Shown here piece after piece: positions 1-10,630 of a stretch of 64,000 bases of DNA. The notes beneath the pieces were generated by a model. That model saw only the letters and a list, made by a program, of their open reading frames with translations. It ran no database searches and was not told the DNA's origin. This stretch comes from Cyprinodon diabolis (taxonomy: Eukaryota; Chordata; Actinopteri; Cyprinodontiformes; Cyprinodontidae). The DNA is taken from contig CM060075.1 of assembly GCA_030533445.1 (NCBI GenBank), positions 35,546,196 to 35,610,195 of the forward strand. The letters run 5' to 3'. How positions within the stretch are numbered: position 1 is the stretch's first letter; every line of letters begins with the position of its first letter. The position numbers and the translations under genes were made by a program.

Positions 1-745
1 TTGTCAGTCTGGATCTTGAAGTCCCATAGGATCTTAGCTCGGTCATTCTCAACTACCTTAGGAGGTGTCTTCCATTTTGACCTTGGGACTTCCAGCCCAT
101 ACTCATGGCAGATGTTCCTGTACACTATGACAGCTACCTGGTTGTGGCGTTCCATGTATGCACTTCCTGCCTGCATTTTACACCCTGCTGTTATGTGCTG
201 TATTGTTTCAGAGGCATCTTTGCACAGTCTGCATCGGGGGTCCTGCCTGGTGTGGTGTAGACCCTGGCCTCTATTGATCTTGTACTGAGTGCCTGTTCTT
301 GTGCTGCCATGATTAGTGCCTCTGTGCTGTCCTTCAGTCCAGCCTTTTCCAGCCACTGGTAGGATTTTTTGATATCAGCCACTTCTTCTATTTGTCTGTG
401 GTATATGCCGTGCAGTGGCTTGTCCCTCCATGATGGTTCTCCTTCCTCTTTCTTGTCCTCACTTTCGGTTTTCTCCTGCCTGAGGTATTCACCAAGCCAT
501 TTGTCTTTGGGGGCCATCTTTCTGATGTACTCCTGGGTCTTAGTTGTTTCATCCTGGACAGTGGTCTTGACACTCACTAGCCCGCGGCCTCCCTCGCTAC
601 GCTTGGCATACAGTCTCAGGGTGCTGGATTTGGGGTGGAACCCTCCATGCATTGTGAGGAGCTTTCTTGTCTTGATGTCAGTGGCCTCTATCTCCTCCTT
701 TGGCCAGTTTATTATACCAGCGGGGTATCTGATGACTGGTAGGGC
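1..745 (-). pseudogene. 3' end of a LINE with C-terminal restriction-like endonuclease (broken)
   Basis: Read on the minus strand, the segment encodes the C-terminal part of a non-LTR retrotransposon protein of the type ending in a restriction-like endonuclease (R2/R4/Rex6-like). Positions about 190-260 give a C-x2-C-x8-H-x4-C knuckle (CRLCKDAS..QHITAGC), followed by YMERHNQVA and, at 1-60, the WDFKIQTD segment near the nuclease core. The upstream part (300-650) has the LRLYAKR...WLEKAGLKDSTEALI linker. An extra AC near 260-270 shifts the frame just before the CCHC knuckle, so this copy is inactive. The element is cut by the window start. The clade assignment comes from the CCHC plus WDF pattern and is less certain than the LINE call. 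Confidence 0.8.
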
Positions 746-759
746 ATATTTTTTTTTTC

Positions 760-762
<3 letters not shown>

Positions 763-845
<83 letters not shown>
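763..845. repeat. (TA)n microsatellite
   Basis: About 40 uninterrupted TA dinucleotides directly beside the LINE fragment and framed by poly-T and poly-A. Confidence 0.98.
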
Positions 846-849
<4 letters not shown>

Positions 850-1297
850 AAAAAAAATCCTAAATATAATAACTATTATGATTACCTTTAAAACTTATTG
901 TAAGCAACTTAAAATTGCCAAAATAAAAAAAAAATATGCTAAATGAAAAAAAAGAAATGTGCTTCTGGGTGACAAGTGAAAACATTATACTAAATAAAAT
1001 AAATGTATTTCAATAGAATGAGCATGATGGTTTCTTGTCAATTGAAGTTACAGGTTTGAAATATTCCTACTGGTCAGAGATTGATTTCCTGACCTCTCGA
1101 AAACAGCACCCTTTAGGCCTACTCATTCTGTTCACATTTACATACCTGTTTGACTTCGGTTATAAGATATTTTTGTTCTCCATTATTATATTTGCAGAAG
1201 TTTGGTGGTTAGCAAGTATAAAAGAAAAACTAGACAAATTGGACTATAAAATTGGAGGTCTGTTTTAGCCCCACTTAGAATCCACTTAGAATCCAGG
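846..1297. other. AT-rich stretch, no gene recognised
   Basis: AT-rich sequence. The only open frame (plus, 1035-1268, 77 codons) is hydrophobic in the middle but resembles no family I know, has no visible splice or promoter context, and is probably chance. Confidence 0.5.
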
Positions 1298-1388
1298 TTG
1301 AAATAATGTTTTCTCATATGCTCATTACATTTCGCTTACCAAATTATGACCAAAAGTTATTTAAAGAGAATCCTCATGTCTGCTAGCT
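1298..1388. repeat. Direct repeat, copy 1 (partner 1589-1687)
   Basis: A block of about 90 bp (TTGAAATAATGTT...TGCTAGCT) recurs almost unchanged about 290 bp downstream. The second copy has a short insertion after AATGTT. The 200 bp between them look unrelated. Confidence 0.85.
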
Positions 1389-1588
1389 AGTTGAAAAGGG
1401 AGATTTCCTCTCCAATATCACTACATGCATGCTTGGTGTGAGGGATTGCAGAAAGTCAATGAGTCCTTGCAATCAGCTAGTTTTCCTTGGAAGCATTTTG
1501 AACAATCCGATTGGCTTACCTGTATAAATACATGTAATTAAATAGTACTTTTCTAATTGCAGCTCTTCTCTGGCTGACTCTTTCCAGA

Positions 1589-1687
1589 TTGAAATAATGT
1601 TCATGTGTTTTCTCATATGCTCATTACATTTTGCTTACCAAATTATGACCAAAATTTATTTAAAGAGAATCCTCATGTCTGCTAGCT
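1589..1687. repeat. Direct repeat, copy 2 (partner 1298-1388)
   Basis: Second copy of the block at 1298-1388, ending in a doubled GCTAGCT. Confidence 0.85.
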
Positions 1688-1737
1688 GCTAGCTCACTCT
1701 AAGATGGCCAGGAGTGAATTATTCCATCCAAACATTT

Positions 1738-2045
1738 TCTGTCATGCTTATCCCAAGCGGGGTCGCGAGTGATGCTGGTGCCTAACTTCAGCTGTCTACG
1801 GGCGGGAGCCAGGGTCCACCGTGGACAGGTCGCAAGTCCATCGCAGGGCAACACAGAGACAAACAGGACAAACAACCATTCATGCACACAGTTCCATTTA
1901 AGGAGAATTTAGAGTCATGTTTTTGGACTGTGGGAGGAAGCCAAATTAATGCAAACTCCATGCAAAAAAACCCTGGGCCGGGAACCGAAACTCAAATCTT
2001 CTTGCTCCAAGGCGATAATGCTACCCACTGTGCCACTGAGCATTG
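1738..2045 (-). repeat. tRNA-like teleost SINE with LINE-type tail, reverse orientation
   Basis: Contains the reverse complement of a common teleost element. The tRNA-like head (gcacagtgggtagc..., then a degenerate box B near the CGGTTCCCGGCC segment) lies at 1965-2040, and the body with the GCAGGGCAACACAGAGAC block at about 1845. Related copies are at 38940-39246 (minus) and 48958-49345 (plus). Diverged; the (ATGG)n tail is missing. Confidence 0.75.
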
Positions 2046-2204
2046 TGAATTGGTTTGAAAAAATTCAAATTTTTCTAAATTAGTTAAAAGCTAATTGGAT
2101 AACATTACAAAGTCTCTGAGATTAACTTTGGCTCTCAAACATAAAATCCATGCTCAACCACATAATGAATATGTTGATTTATTATTTTAAATATATGGTA
2201 AATC

Positions 2205-2690
2205 TACAAAAACTCAATCTAAAACACTAAAGGAGACAATTCAATGCAGATTGTAAAGTCTATATAGTCTATTATAGCCATGAGTGATTAATTAAAGCAG
2301 TTTCATATTCGCTATGGATGCATTTAAACCACTAAAGAGTGACACAATCACCATGAATGAGGAAGGTGAAGCATAATTGTTAGTAAAAAAAAAAAAAACC
2401 AAGCCCTTATCAGGAACTAAACGGGATAAACCTCACTGGGAAGATTTCTGTTGTTTCCCTGTATTTTAACTTTTCTTTATCTTTAAACAGTTTTACTTTC
2501 TGTCTTTAGCTACCTTTCACCTGCATACCTTTTGTTTGTACAATCTTTGCTTCCTCAACAGCGGTTTTGAGAGTGCGTGTGTGTGTCTGTCTTTATGGAC
2601 CTATTGATGAGTCAAGGTGACAAGTTGCTTTTTTACCGTAAATAAAAAAATTTATTCCGATAGAAGCCCAGTTAACGTTTGAGTTTTGAA
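2205..2690. repeat. 0.5 kb direct repeat, copy 1, left of LINE fragment
   Basis: From TACAAAAACTCAATCT to AACGTTTGAGTTTT this block matches 4382-4910 almost base for base, about 2.2 kb away. It lacks roughly 40 bp present in copy 2 after GCAGATTGT, a deletion ending in short microhomology. No coding potential. With copy 2 it brackets the LINE fragment like terminal repeats, but it has no TG...CA ends. Confidence 0.9.
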
Positions 2691-2866
2691 ATAAATTAGC
2701 CTGTTTGAAATTACACATTCATTTAAAGAAATTGATTGATTCCTCACAAACCTTTCCTGCAAACAACCTTTTCACATTTATGACAAACATAAACATTGTG
2801 AGGACATCAAAGAAGTGGACTAGTGAGAGACTAGTGAGTGGACTAGTGGACTAGTCCACTCAAAGA

Positions 2867-4372
2867 GTGGGCGAGTGTGGAGGATCTTCTGGTGTGTCTG
2901 GATTCTACTGGCCAGGATGTATTCAGGGCTGCTACTACCGTCTAGATGGGTACACTGAGGCTGTGACATCATACATCAGGTTCTGGGGACTGCTGTGTTC
3001 CATCATGATCCAGGGTGAGTTGAAACAACGACAAACCCTGGTTCACAGCAAAACTCAGAAGGTTGATGTTGGATAAGAAAGAGACCTTCAAGAGCGGGGA
3101 AAAATATAGATTCAAAGACGCAAAATACAAGTTCAGCAACATGGTGAAAAAGACCAAACAACTGTATTCTCAGAAGCTGCAAAACCAGTTTTCAGCCAAC
3201 AACTCTGTGTCTGTCTGGAAAAGGGCTTAGACAGATCGCAAATGATAACCCCCCAACTCCATGAATGACCAACGCTTAGCCAGCGACCTGAATGACTTCT
3301 AATGTTGTTTCAACATAAGAAGGGACAATCCTGGAACCACCCCCATGATACCTCCCCAGCCTCAGCTGGGGCACACGCACCTCTCACAATATCCACCTTA
3401 AAGACCTACCCCTCATCCCCTCCACCCATCTCAGTTACAACTTTTTCCATAAATGACAAAGATGTTCATAAGCTGTTCAGAAGACAGAATCCCCGGAAAG
3501 CTACTGGACCAGATTCTGTATCTCCGTCCACCTTAAAGCACTGTACTGAACAACTGTCTCCAGCGTTCATTGACATTTTTAACAGCTCACTGGTGACATG
3601 TTACGTGCCAACCTGCTTTAAATCCTCCACTACTATCCCTATTTCCAAGAAGGCAAGGTCCACAGTGGCTTAATGACTTTGCACCTCTGTGGCTATGAAG
3701 TCCTTTGAGTCCTTAGAAAACATTGAATCAATCTGTCTCCATGATCTGGTTTAATTGCAAAGTGCCTTGAGATGACATTTGTTGTGAATTGGCGCTATAT
3801 AAATAAACTTAATTGAATTGAACTGAAATGAGTGCCTTGTGCTTTCACATCTGAAAGAGATCACTGACCCCCTCCTTGACCCCTACAGTTTGTCTATAGA
3901 GACAACAGATCTGCAGACGATGCTGTCAACTTGGCCCTTTGCTACATTCTCCACTACCTAGATTCCACAGGTACCTACGCCAGCATCCTGTTTTTTGATT
4001 TCAGCTCAGCCTTCAATACAATCATCCCAGGTCTGCTTCAGGAGAAGCTTTCCCAGCTGGGTATGCCAGACTCCACCTGTAGGGGGTTTACAGACTTCCT
4101 GTCTGACAGGAAGCAGCACATGAAGCTGGAAAAACATGTCTCTGACTCACAGCTCATCAGCACTGGATCCCCCCAGGCTGGGTTCTTTCTCCTCTGCTCT
4201 TCTCCCTTTACACTGATGACTGGAGGGAAGGTGCATCTGTCAAGCTTCTGAAGTTTTTGGACAACAGCACTCTCATCTGACTTATCTCTAATGGCGACGA
4301 GTCTGCCTACAGGTGGGAGGATTTTCCATCTGGCGACCTGGTGCAGGGAGAATAACCTGGAGCTGAACTACA
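2867..4372 (+). pseudogene. Jockey-superfamily (Rex1/L2-like) LINE reverse transcriptase, truncated and decayed
   Basis: Translated pieces follow the order of a fish LINE ORF2. A pre-RT linker (KKTKQLYSQKLQNQFS near 3150) is followed by RT finger residues at 3302-3673 (RRQNPRKATGPDSVSPSTL, FKSSTTIPI). The YRDNRSADDA motif lies at about 3890-3930, and RT motif A, FFDFSSAFNTIIP, at about 3985-4030. Then come the DFLSDRKQH segment and a broken STGSPQ motif B. The catalytic YADD region is lost to frameshifts. The copy is 5' truncated, has several stops, and stops abruptly at about 4372, where the second 0.5 kb direct repeat begins. A foreign 115-bp piece lies at 3722-3836. Confidence 0.88.
3722..3836 (+). 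repeat. Short LINE 3'-tail insertion inside the RT fragment
   Basis: About 115 bp ending in GGCGCTATATAAATAAA followed by TTGAATTGAA interrupts the RT reading between MKSFES and the later ITDPLLDP-like part. The same tail occurs reversed at 5683-5770. This is the usual form of a 5'-truncated L2/CR1-type 3' end. Confidence 0.7.
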
Positions 4373-4381
4373 AAGCAAAAA

Positions 4382-4910
4382 TACAAAAACTCAATCTAAA
4401 ACACTAAAGGAGACAATTCAGTGCAGATTGTTTAAGCTAGTGCCTGAGTATTAAAGAGAAATGTGTTGTTTTAAAGTCTATATAGTCTATTATAGCCATA
4501 AGTGCTTAATTAAAGCAGTTTCATATTCGCTATGGATGCATTTACACCACTAAAGAGTGACACAGTCACCATGAATGAGGAAAGTGAGGCATAATTGTTA
4601 GTTAAATAAAAAAAACGAGCCCTTATCAGGAACTAAACGGGATAAACCTCACTGGGAAGATTTCTGTTGTTTCCTTGTATTTTAACTTTTCTTTATCTTT
4701 AAACAGTTTTACTTTCTGTCTTTAGCTACCTTTCACCTGCATATCTTTTGTTTGTACAATCTTTGCTTCCTCAACAGCGGTTTTTAGAGTGTGTGTGTGT
4801 GTCTGTCATTATGGACCTATTGATGAGTCAAGGTGACAAGTTGCTTTTTTACCTCAAATAAAAAATGTTAGTCCGATAGAAGAAGCCCAGTTTACGTTTG
4901 AGTTTTTTGA
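4382..4910. repeat. 0.5 kb direct repeat, copy 2, right of LINE fragment
   Basis: Partner of 2205-2690. It includes the 40 bp missing from copy 1 and has the same CTATATAGTCTATTATAGCC and TCTTTAAACAGTTTTAC blocks. It begins immediately where LINE coding sequence stops. Confidence 0.9.
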
Positions 4911-5682
4911 CAAAACATTCAGCATGAGGCTCAAAGGTAAGGTTGTTGTGATCAACTGTCGCTGATGTAACTGACAAAGGGTCCCCCAATGGCTGTTCGC
5001 CTAACCTCCGTAGCTAAAAGGGAGACATCCCTGCAGCTAACCCCTTGCAAAGTTGCCTCTTATTATGCATCAGATTAATCCAAATGTTTTTGAGAGCTGC
5101 TGCTGGGCGAACGGACTGGACTGAAGACAGGGCTTGGAGAAAACTGGAACATCATACTTCCCCCACTTTCATCTGATGCTAAATAAGTGCTCTGCTTCAG
5201 TGAACTAAATAGAATAGATAGTAGTGTTGGGGTTTTGTACTCACCAAAGCTGCAGCACATTAGCAATCAGTCACAGACATTAAAAATCATCTTTGTTCAT
5301 ATACCAGCAGCAAATTGCGTTGCTAAAGAGACTTCTCTATTATGAAAACAATAGAGCTGCGACACTTGGGTCATATGCAAATGTTCCCCAGAAAGAAGGC
5401 TTAGCAGCATTGGTAAATAAAACACATAAAATCAAATGGTCAAATTTGAAGATAAACATGTTTATCGCAAAAAACCCTTTGAGCCGAAACTGACATGCTG
5501 TTTTTGCTACATTGCAATATTTTCTATTGCTGATTTTGAATTCTCCTTAGAATATAGCAGTGAATCTGTTGAATTTATTGATGTATCTGTTAAAAAATAT
5601 CTAAATGTTACTTTTTTCCAAAAACCAATTGTTTTCCATTGCCGTAATGAAATGAAAAAGATTACTACTTTTGAGAAATGGT
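4911..5682. other. No recognisable feature
   Basis: Unique-looking AT-rich sequence. Open frames at 5293-5493 and 5436-5792 have no family signature and run into repeat sequence. Confidence 0.4.
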
Positions 5683-5950
5683 TCAATTCAATTCAATTCA
5701 ATTCAATTCAGTTTATTTATATAGCGCCAAATTCACAACACATGTCATCTCAAGGCACTTTACAGTTCAACCAGATCATACAGTCAAATTGATACAAAGT
5801 TTTCTATCTAAGGAAAACCAGTTGATTGCATTGACTCATTGACTCAAATACAATCCCTCACACTAAGCATGCTTGTAGCGACAGTGGAGAGGAAAAACTC
5901 CCTTTTAACAGGAAGAAACCTCCAGCAGAACCAGAACAGTTCAGTTTGCA
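5683..5950 (-). repeat. L2/CR1-type LINE 3' end with (GAATT)n tail, reverse
   Basis: Starts with a TTCAATTCAA pentamer run, then TTTATATAGCGCCAAATTC and ATGTCATCTCAAGGCAC, which is the reverse of the tail at 3790-3825. It continues into GAGGAAAAACTCCC and GAAGAAACCTCCAGCAGAAC, a block very common in teleost LINE 3' regions. Confidence 0.75.
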
Positions 5951-6130
5951 GCATTGAGGAAGCTTTAGACATACAGGCAAATATAAAGTTATGATGACTA
6001 GCTATGGAAAAATGTTTCAGGGAAGTAAAAAGTCTGCATTGGTATGCACTTATTAGCCCCTCTAAACTTCCTCTAACAGGGAATCACACACTGTAGGCTA
6101 TTGTCTACTACATTTTCTGTGCTTTCTAAG

Positions 6131-6300
6131 GAATGGCAAGTTTATTTGCATAGTACAACTCTGGTAATTCTAAGTGCCTTACATGAATCAAACAATAAGG
6201 TAAAATAAAAGCAGAATAAAGGCAAGTAAAAATGAAAACACAATAAAAGCAGGTAATAAAGTAAATAAAACTGCTGGACCACAAATTTAAATTATGATAC
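6131..6300. repeat. Dispersed teleost repeat remnant
   Basis: GGCAAGTTTATTTGCATAG and AAGTGCCTTACAT followed by A-rich AATAAAAGCA runs match the common fish repeat with a small-element LINE tail. Boundaries approximate. Confidence 0.55.
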
Positions 6301-6315
6301 CTCAGTTAACAATTT

Positions 6316-6660
6316 AAAGGTGCAGTAGGAGATCTTTTCTGACACGTTTTCTACCATGTGGCTTAAAGATCTCCCCACAGCCGCTTAGCAAGCAGTGAAA
6401 TAGAAGGTCTGGAAGTGAAACTAAAATAAATGGTCCCCGCTACAGCGAGAAATCAATGAATAACCCAAACCAATCGTTGTACACAATTAGTTCCTGACAT
6501 GTCAATCATGGTCTTCTGCTTGTCACGCCCCCGATGCGCGTACCCTGACACATGAACGAATCAACCCCCCAATGCTCATGCAGGACACCATGGCTGGAAG
6601 CTAGCCATTGTTATGTTACGTTCAGAAATATGATGACCAGATTTGGGTTTCTGAAAAGGA
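6316..6660. repeat. Possible partial MITE (TTTAAAGGTGCAGTAGG end)
   Basis: Begins with AATTTAAAGGTGCAGTAGGA, a TTAA-adjacent terminus that resembles in style the TTAA-flanked element at 22761-24432. No matching right end was found, so only one half seems to be present. Confidence 0.35.
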
Positions 6661-6997
6661 GGGGGTATGCTTCCCCGCACCTGCCTTACTGTGCTTAATG
6701 CATGTACCACATTTCTTTTGATTTCCAGTTTTTGCTGCTAAGCTTTCCTGGAGCACAGCGTGCAGAAGCAAGTGCCTGGTTCGACTAACTTCCTGCACCA
6801 GGTGCTAAATGGCTTGTCCGTGACCTGCAGCCATGCCCAGCACCATTTATTTTGAAGTCTTTAACTATGGTTGTGACATCTTCCCCGGAGTTCATGAACT
6901 GCATTGTGCCTACTCCATGCAATTCTCTACTGTCCTTCTCTCCAAACACAAAGTTTCATTTATTTATTTTTTTACTTTTTTACACATCTCTCCATTG
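6661..6997. other. No recognisable feature
   Basis: Ordinary sequence; the short plus-strand frame at 6833-7018 has no recognisable domain. Confidence 0.35.
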
Positions 6998-7215
6998 AAT
7001 GGAGCCATAATAGAATAGAATAGAATAAAATTTAACTTTATTGTCATTCCACTGTCACAAGTACAGAGCAACGAAATGAATTCTCTGTATTTAACCCATC
7101 TCCTTGGGGAGCAGTGGGCTGCCATTGTGTGGCACCCGGGGAGCAGTGTGGGGTTAAGGGACTTCCTCAGGGACCCAGAGTGGCAGTGGGGAATCGAACT
7201 CACAACCTCAGGATT
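6998..7215 (-). repeat. Dispersed SINE/LINE 3' end, reverse
   Basis: AATAGAATAGAATAAAATTT followed by TTATTGTCATTCCACTGTCA, GGGGAGCAGTGGGCTGCCAT and GGGGAATCGAACTCACAACC. This is a widespread fish repeat whose pentamer tail lies on the left, so it is reversed. Confidence 0.7.
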
Positions 7216-7589
7216 CAAAGTTAAAACATGTTGAATCATGAAATACAATCAGTGTTAATTTAAGGCTATTACAATCAAAATGCATACTTATTATTAATTC
7301 GCTGGGTTGTGGAGTTTCCTGCTCTGATGCACTGTTTCCGCTGAGGTGATAGGAAGTGGGTGGTCTGGCGTTGTGGCTTCAGCGTGTGGTACCAGTGTTG
7401 TTTCGGAGTGCAAGACAGTGAGTGCTCATGGGGGAGCATCAGGTGAAACTACTATTACAGATACATCATGATGGTCAGTGCCATGTCGTTCTTCCTTTGG
7501 AGTAGATGTTTTTTCAACGGATAGTTGAAATTCAGGAAGTAAACTCTTTTTGACTTCATAAAGAGTCAGTTGAACGCTTCTGACTCGGT

Positions 7590-7662
7590 TTCAGGTCGGG
7601 CTTCTTGTCCGGCTTCTGGTCTTGCTTCTGGTCAGGCTTCAGGTCGGGCTTCAGGTTAGGGT
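7590..7662. repeat. 12-bp minisatellite (about 6 units)
   Basis: Imperfect tandem units of GGCTTC(T/A)GGTC. On the minus strand they are read in frame as repeated KPDL/KPDQ tetrapeptides inside a 75-codon open frame (7556-7783) with no other features. Confidence 0.75.
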
Positions 7663-7825
7663 TCACCCGAGGCAGAATACCAGGGAGTGTGCTGGGGAGG
7701 ACGCTCGGATTATAGTGACGAGCGGGCTGTCCATATTTAGAATCTATTAAACCTACAGGATTTAATATTGATTTAATAAACAATAAAATAGGAAAATGGT
7801 TAAAACAATTTAATAGTATTTTACA

Positions 7826-8145
7826 AGCCCAAGCTGCATCAGTTCAAACATGAATCAAAGTTCTTTTTTTTTATTCCCGAAAATTATAGGTCTTTTTTGA
7901 ACAGCAGTTATAAAGACATACTTGCTTGTTGTGGCTGCTTTGTCATGGTGCATTTTGAAATGCTGCTAAATCTGTGTAAATTGTGCTTTGGTGCTCGCTA
8001 TGTTCATAAAATAAACTAGGTGGTTGAATTGTGGACAACCTAAGCATCCAACGATGTCTAACATGTCTATATTGGTAATCATTTTACCAGTGTAATTTTC
8101 GTGCATTCTGAGTTATTATGTGTAAATACTTTTAATCGGGTCGCC
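7826..8145. repeat. Dispersed repeat B, copy 1 (partner 16972-17275)
   Basis: Starts CTGCATCAGTTCAAACATGA and ends TGCATTCTGAGTTATTA...GGGTCGCC. The same start and end frame the copy in intron 2 of the ZNF638-like gene. The middle differs. Coding potential is absent. Confidence 0.7.
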
Positions 8146-8636
8146 GGCGAAATATTTATTTCACGTTATGTGCGCCATCCAATGCAGATCATTGGCACCA
8201 TCAACATCTAGTGAAAACCAGTGTAACTGGATGAGTCATATAACGCAAACACTCATTGGTTAGCTAAAGGAAATCATCAGAAGCAAGCAGGTGTCTTCAA
8301 ACTGCTAACGTGAATTGTCTATGCCATGCTACAATGTAGGATTCAGAAAAAGATGTTGAAATGTCTGAAAGGTCGGACTCAGGACTTCATCCTTGGCTCT
8401 ATCTCAGTAAGTATTTTTTTGAAATTAAGCTTTCAATTTATATAGTGGCATCTGGTTGTTTTTTTTAAAGGTTACTTTATACTTTTATACTTTAAGTAGT
8501 TTTTTGAACACATGCTTTTTCACTTTTACTGGAGTTAAGAGGTCAATTTGATACTTCAAATTTACCAGTGTTTTTGAACTGTTACTTCTTCTTCAGTAAC
8601 AATTGTGTGTAATTTTGACACCACTGCGGGCAAATT
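8146..8636. mobile_element. hAT-type MITE, left end missing (partner 26755-27443)
   Basis: CCATCCAATGCAGATCA, GTTAGCTAAAGGAAATCATC and AAAAAGATGTTGAAATGTCT match the complete copy at 26755-27443 at high identity. The right terminus TTTTGACACCACTG is present, but the left terminus is replaced by repeat B. A deletion or nested insertion removed about 190 bp of the left end. Confidence 0.8.
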
Positions 8637-9729
8637 CTGAAGGCAGTTGGTTGCATTTAAAGTCGTAGGGAAAAGGGGCTGAATACTTTTGCACACTGTA
8701 CTTGAAATTAAAGTTTAAATGATTGTAACTGTATTCTCTGACCGCTAGATGGAAGCAAATTCCTTCCAATATGAGCCGTGTTTAGAGTGGGAATTTAAAA
8801 CAAAAATTCAATACTGTAGATTAGAAATACCTGATTGATTTGGGATGGAAAAGTTAATATCACATATCTGATCAAAGTTGATTTTATACAGGGTTTTTAA
8901 CACTGGACAGAGCCAGAGCATGAATGTTAAATATCCTCCAAGACTATTATGGAGGACCATCTCTACCATATTTACAAATAAATACAGAAATGAATAAATA
9001 ATAAATACATAAATAAGCATACAATTAATTGCCCTCCACAATGCAATAAACAACTAAATGCAGGTATAAATAAAATTAAACAGTGAGACATAAATGTATA
9101 TATTTCTTTTATTTAGCTTCTTTATTTATTCGCATTTGTAACAATTACCTTATTTATTTATTGTGCATTATAATCTTCAACTTTATTTATTAATTAATAA
9201 AAAAATATATTTATTGATGTCCATGTTTTAATATTTTTGTCTGTTTTATTCTTCCTTTGTATTTTTTTTACCCTATTTGTTTCTTCAATGCTATTTATTT
9301 ATGCCTGTCGTTTTTACATTTCTGTATGCATTTCTGCCTCATTATGTAAATGAGGAGCAAACATCAAGTGCCACTACTTGATATTTGCAATACTGCAATG
9401 GACAAGTTGTTTTTGAAGGGATGCTGACCGCTTTTATATTCTGACTTCTACTTTTAATTTCTGTTTCTCCATCAGTAAAATAAATTATCTTTGTGTCTCC
9501 CTCATTTTTCAACAGTAACCGCAACACATTGATTGCAATGTATCCTGGACAGCATAAGTGCATTGGGTAGTCTCCAGCACCCTGTATTAAATTGTTAGAT
9601 TTCTATTTCACCCCACCTTCCACATTCCTGATTGGGAGGGGATTGTGAAAGGTGAATCGCTCCTTGTTACCCTTTATACTACACGCAATACGTAGAACTA
9701 TTCTTACTAATCTCCCGTTTACTACCGAA
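8637..9729. other. No recognisable feature
   Basis: AT-rich sequence with TTTATTTATT runs around 9110-9300. The frames at 8808-9053 and 9342-9563 have no recognisable domains. Confidence 0.4.
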
Positions 9730-10056
9730 TAAATGGGCTGTGCTTATATAACGCTTTTCAAGTCAGAGGACTTGACCAAAGCTCTTTGCACTACATTCAG
9801 TTATTCACCCCATTCACACAAAGACTGATGATGGGTGGCGACATTGTAGCCACAGCTGCCCTGGGGCTCACTGACAGAAGTGAGGCTGCCACACAGTGGC
9901 ACCACCAGGCTCTCTGATCAACATCAGCAGGAAATGCGAGTAACTTTTCCTGGCTGACACTTGTCCAATGACACTGAACCCAGAACCGGGGCTTGAACTA
10001 GCAATCCTCCGTTTTAAGGAAAACTCCTCCATCCGAGGCCATTGTCGCCCATAGAA
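9730..10056 (+). repeat. L2/CR1-like dispersed repeat C, copy 1
   Basis: TATATAACGCTTTTCAAGTC, GACTTGACCAAAGC, CCTGGGGCTCACTGACAGAA and GGGGCTTGAACTAGCAA mark a family with a second copy at 36880-37196 and a reversed copy at 52614-52920. Confidence 0.75.
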
Positions 10057-10630
10057 TAACCCGTAGTTATTAACAAATCTCTTATTTCTGATGGAACCAT
10101 TTGTTGAAGATTAACTTTTTTTTTTCTGTCACTTCTTGTGGTAAAGTTCTGCTCATGTTTTTTTTTTTTTTTTTTTTATACGGAAGCTTCCAGTTCTGCT
10201 ACACTGAAATTCAGTTGTTTTCTGTTTTAGTGACCTTTGAAGACCTGTGATACTCTACTGCTTTGGAAACTGTGTTGGCCAAAGATAAAGATGTTTTGTA
10301 AAATTCCATCCACTGTTTTCTGTCACATTATTCAGGTATTCTTTGCAACTGTTAGACTCAGATAACAGTCCAAAAGAGTTTTAGCTGTATGAAAACCTAA
10401 GATTCACACCACTGTTCATTAGAGCAGCAGTAAGGATAGCCTAAACCAACAAAGGTAAACGATCCTCTGCAACTTATGCGCATATCAATGATTTCTGTTA
10501 AACATGACTGGAATAAATTATGCATTCCCTCTCTGATTAAGAACCGGGTGATCAAACACGCTTCCATATTTTACAGCAAAAGTAAGTCTTACTAGAACAA
10601 ATTACGTCAGGTTTCCTATTCACGTGTATT
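10057..10630. other. No gene; poly-T runs
   Basis: Contains an 18-base T run near 10160-10177 and otherwise unremarkable sequence. Confidence 0.4.

Noticed and set aside
369..863. 164-codon plus-strand frame
   Set aside because: Antisense of the LINE fragment running into the TA microsatellite (poly Tyr-Ile).
1035..1268. 77-codon hydrophobic open frame as a small membrane protein gene
   Set aside because: No family resemblance, no splice or promoter context, length expected by chance in AT-rich DNA.
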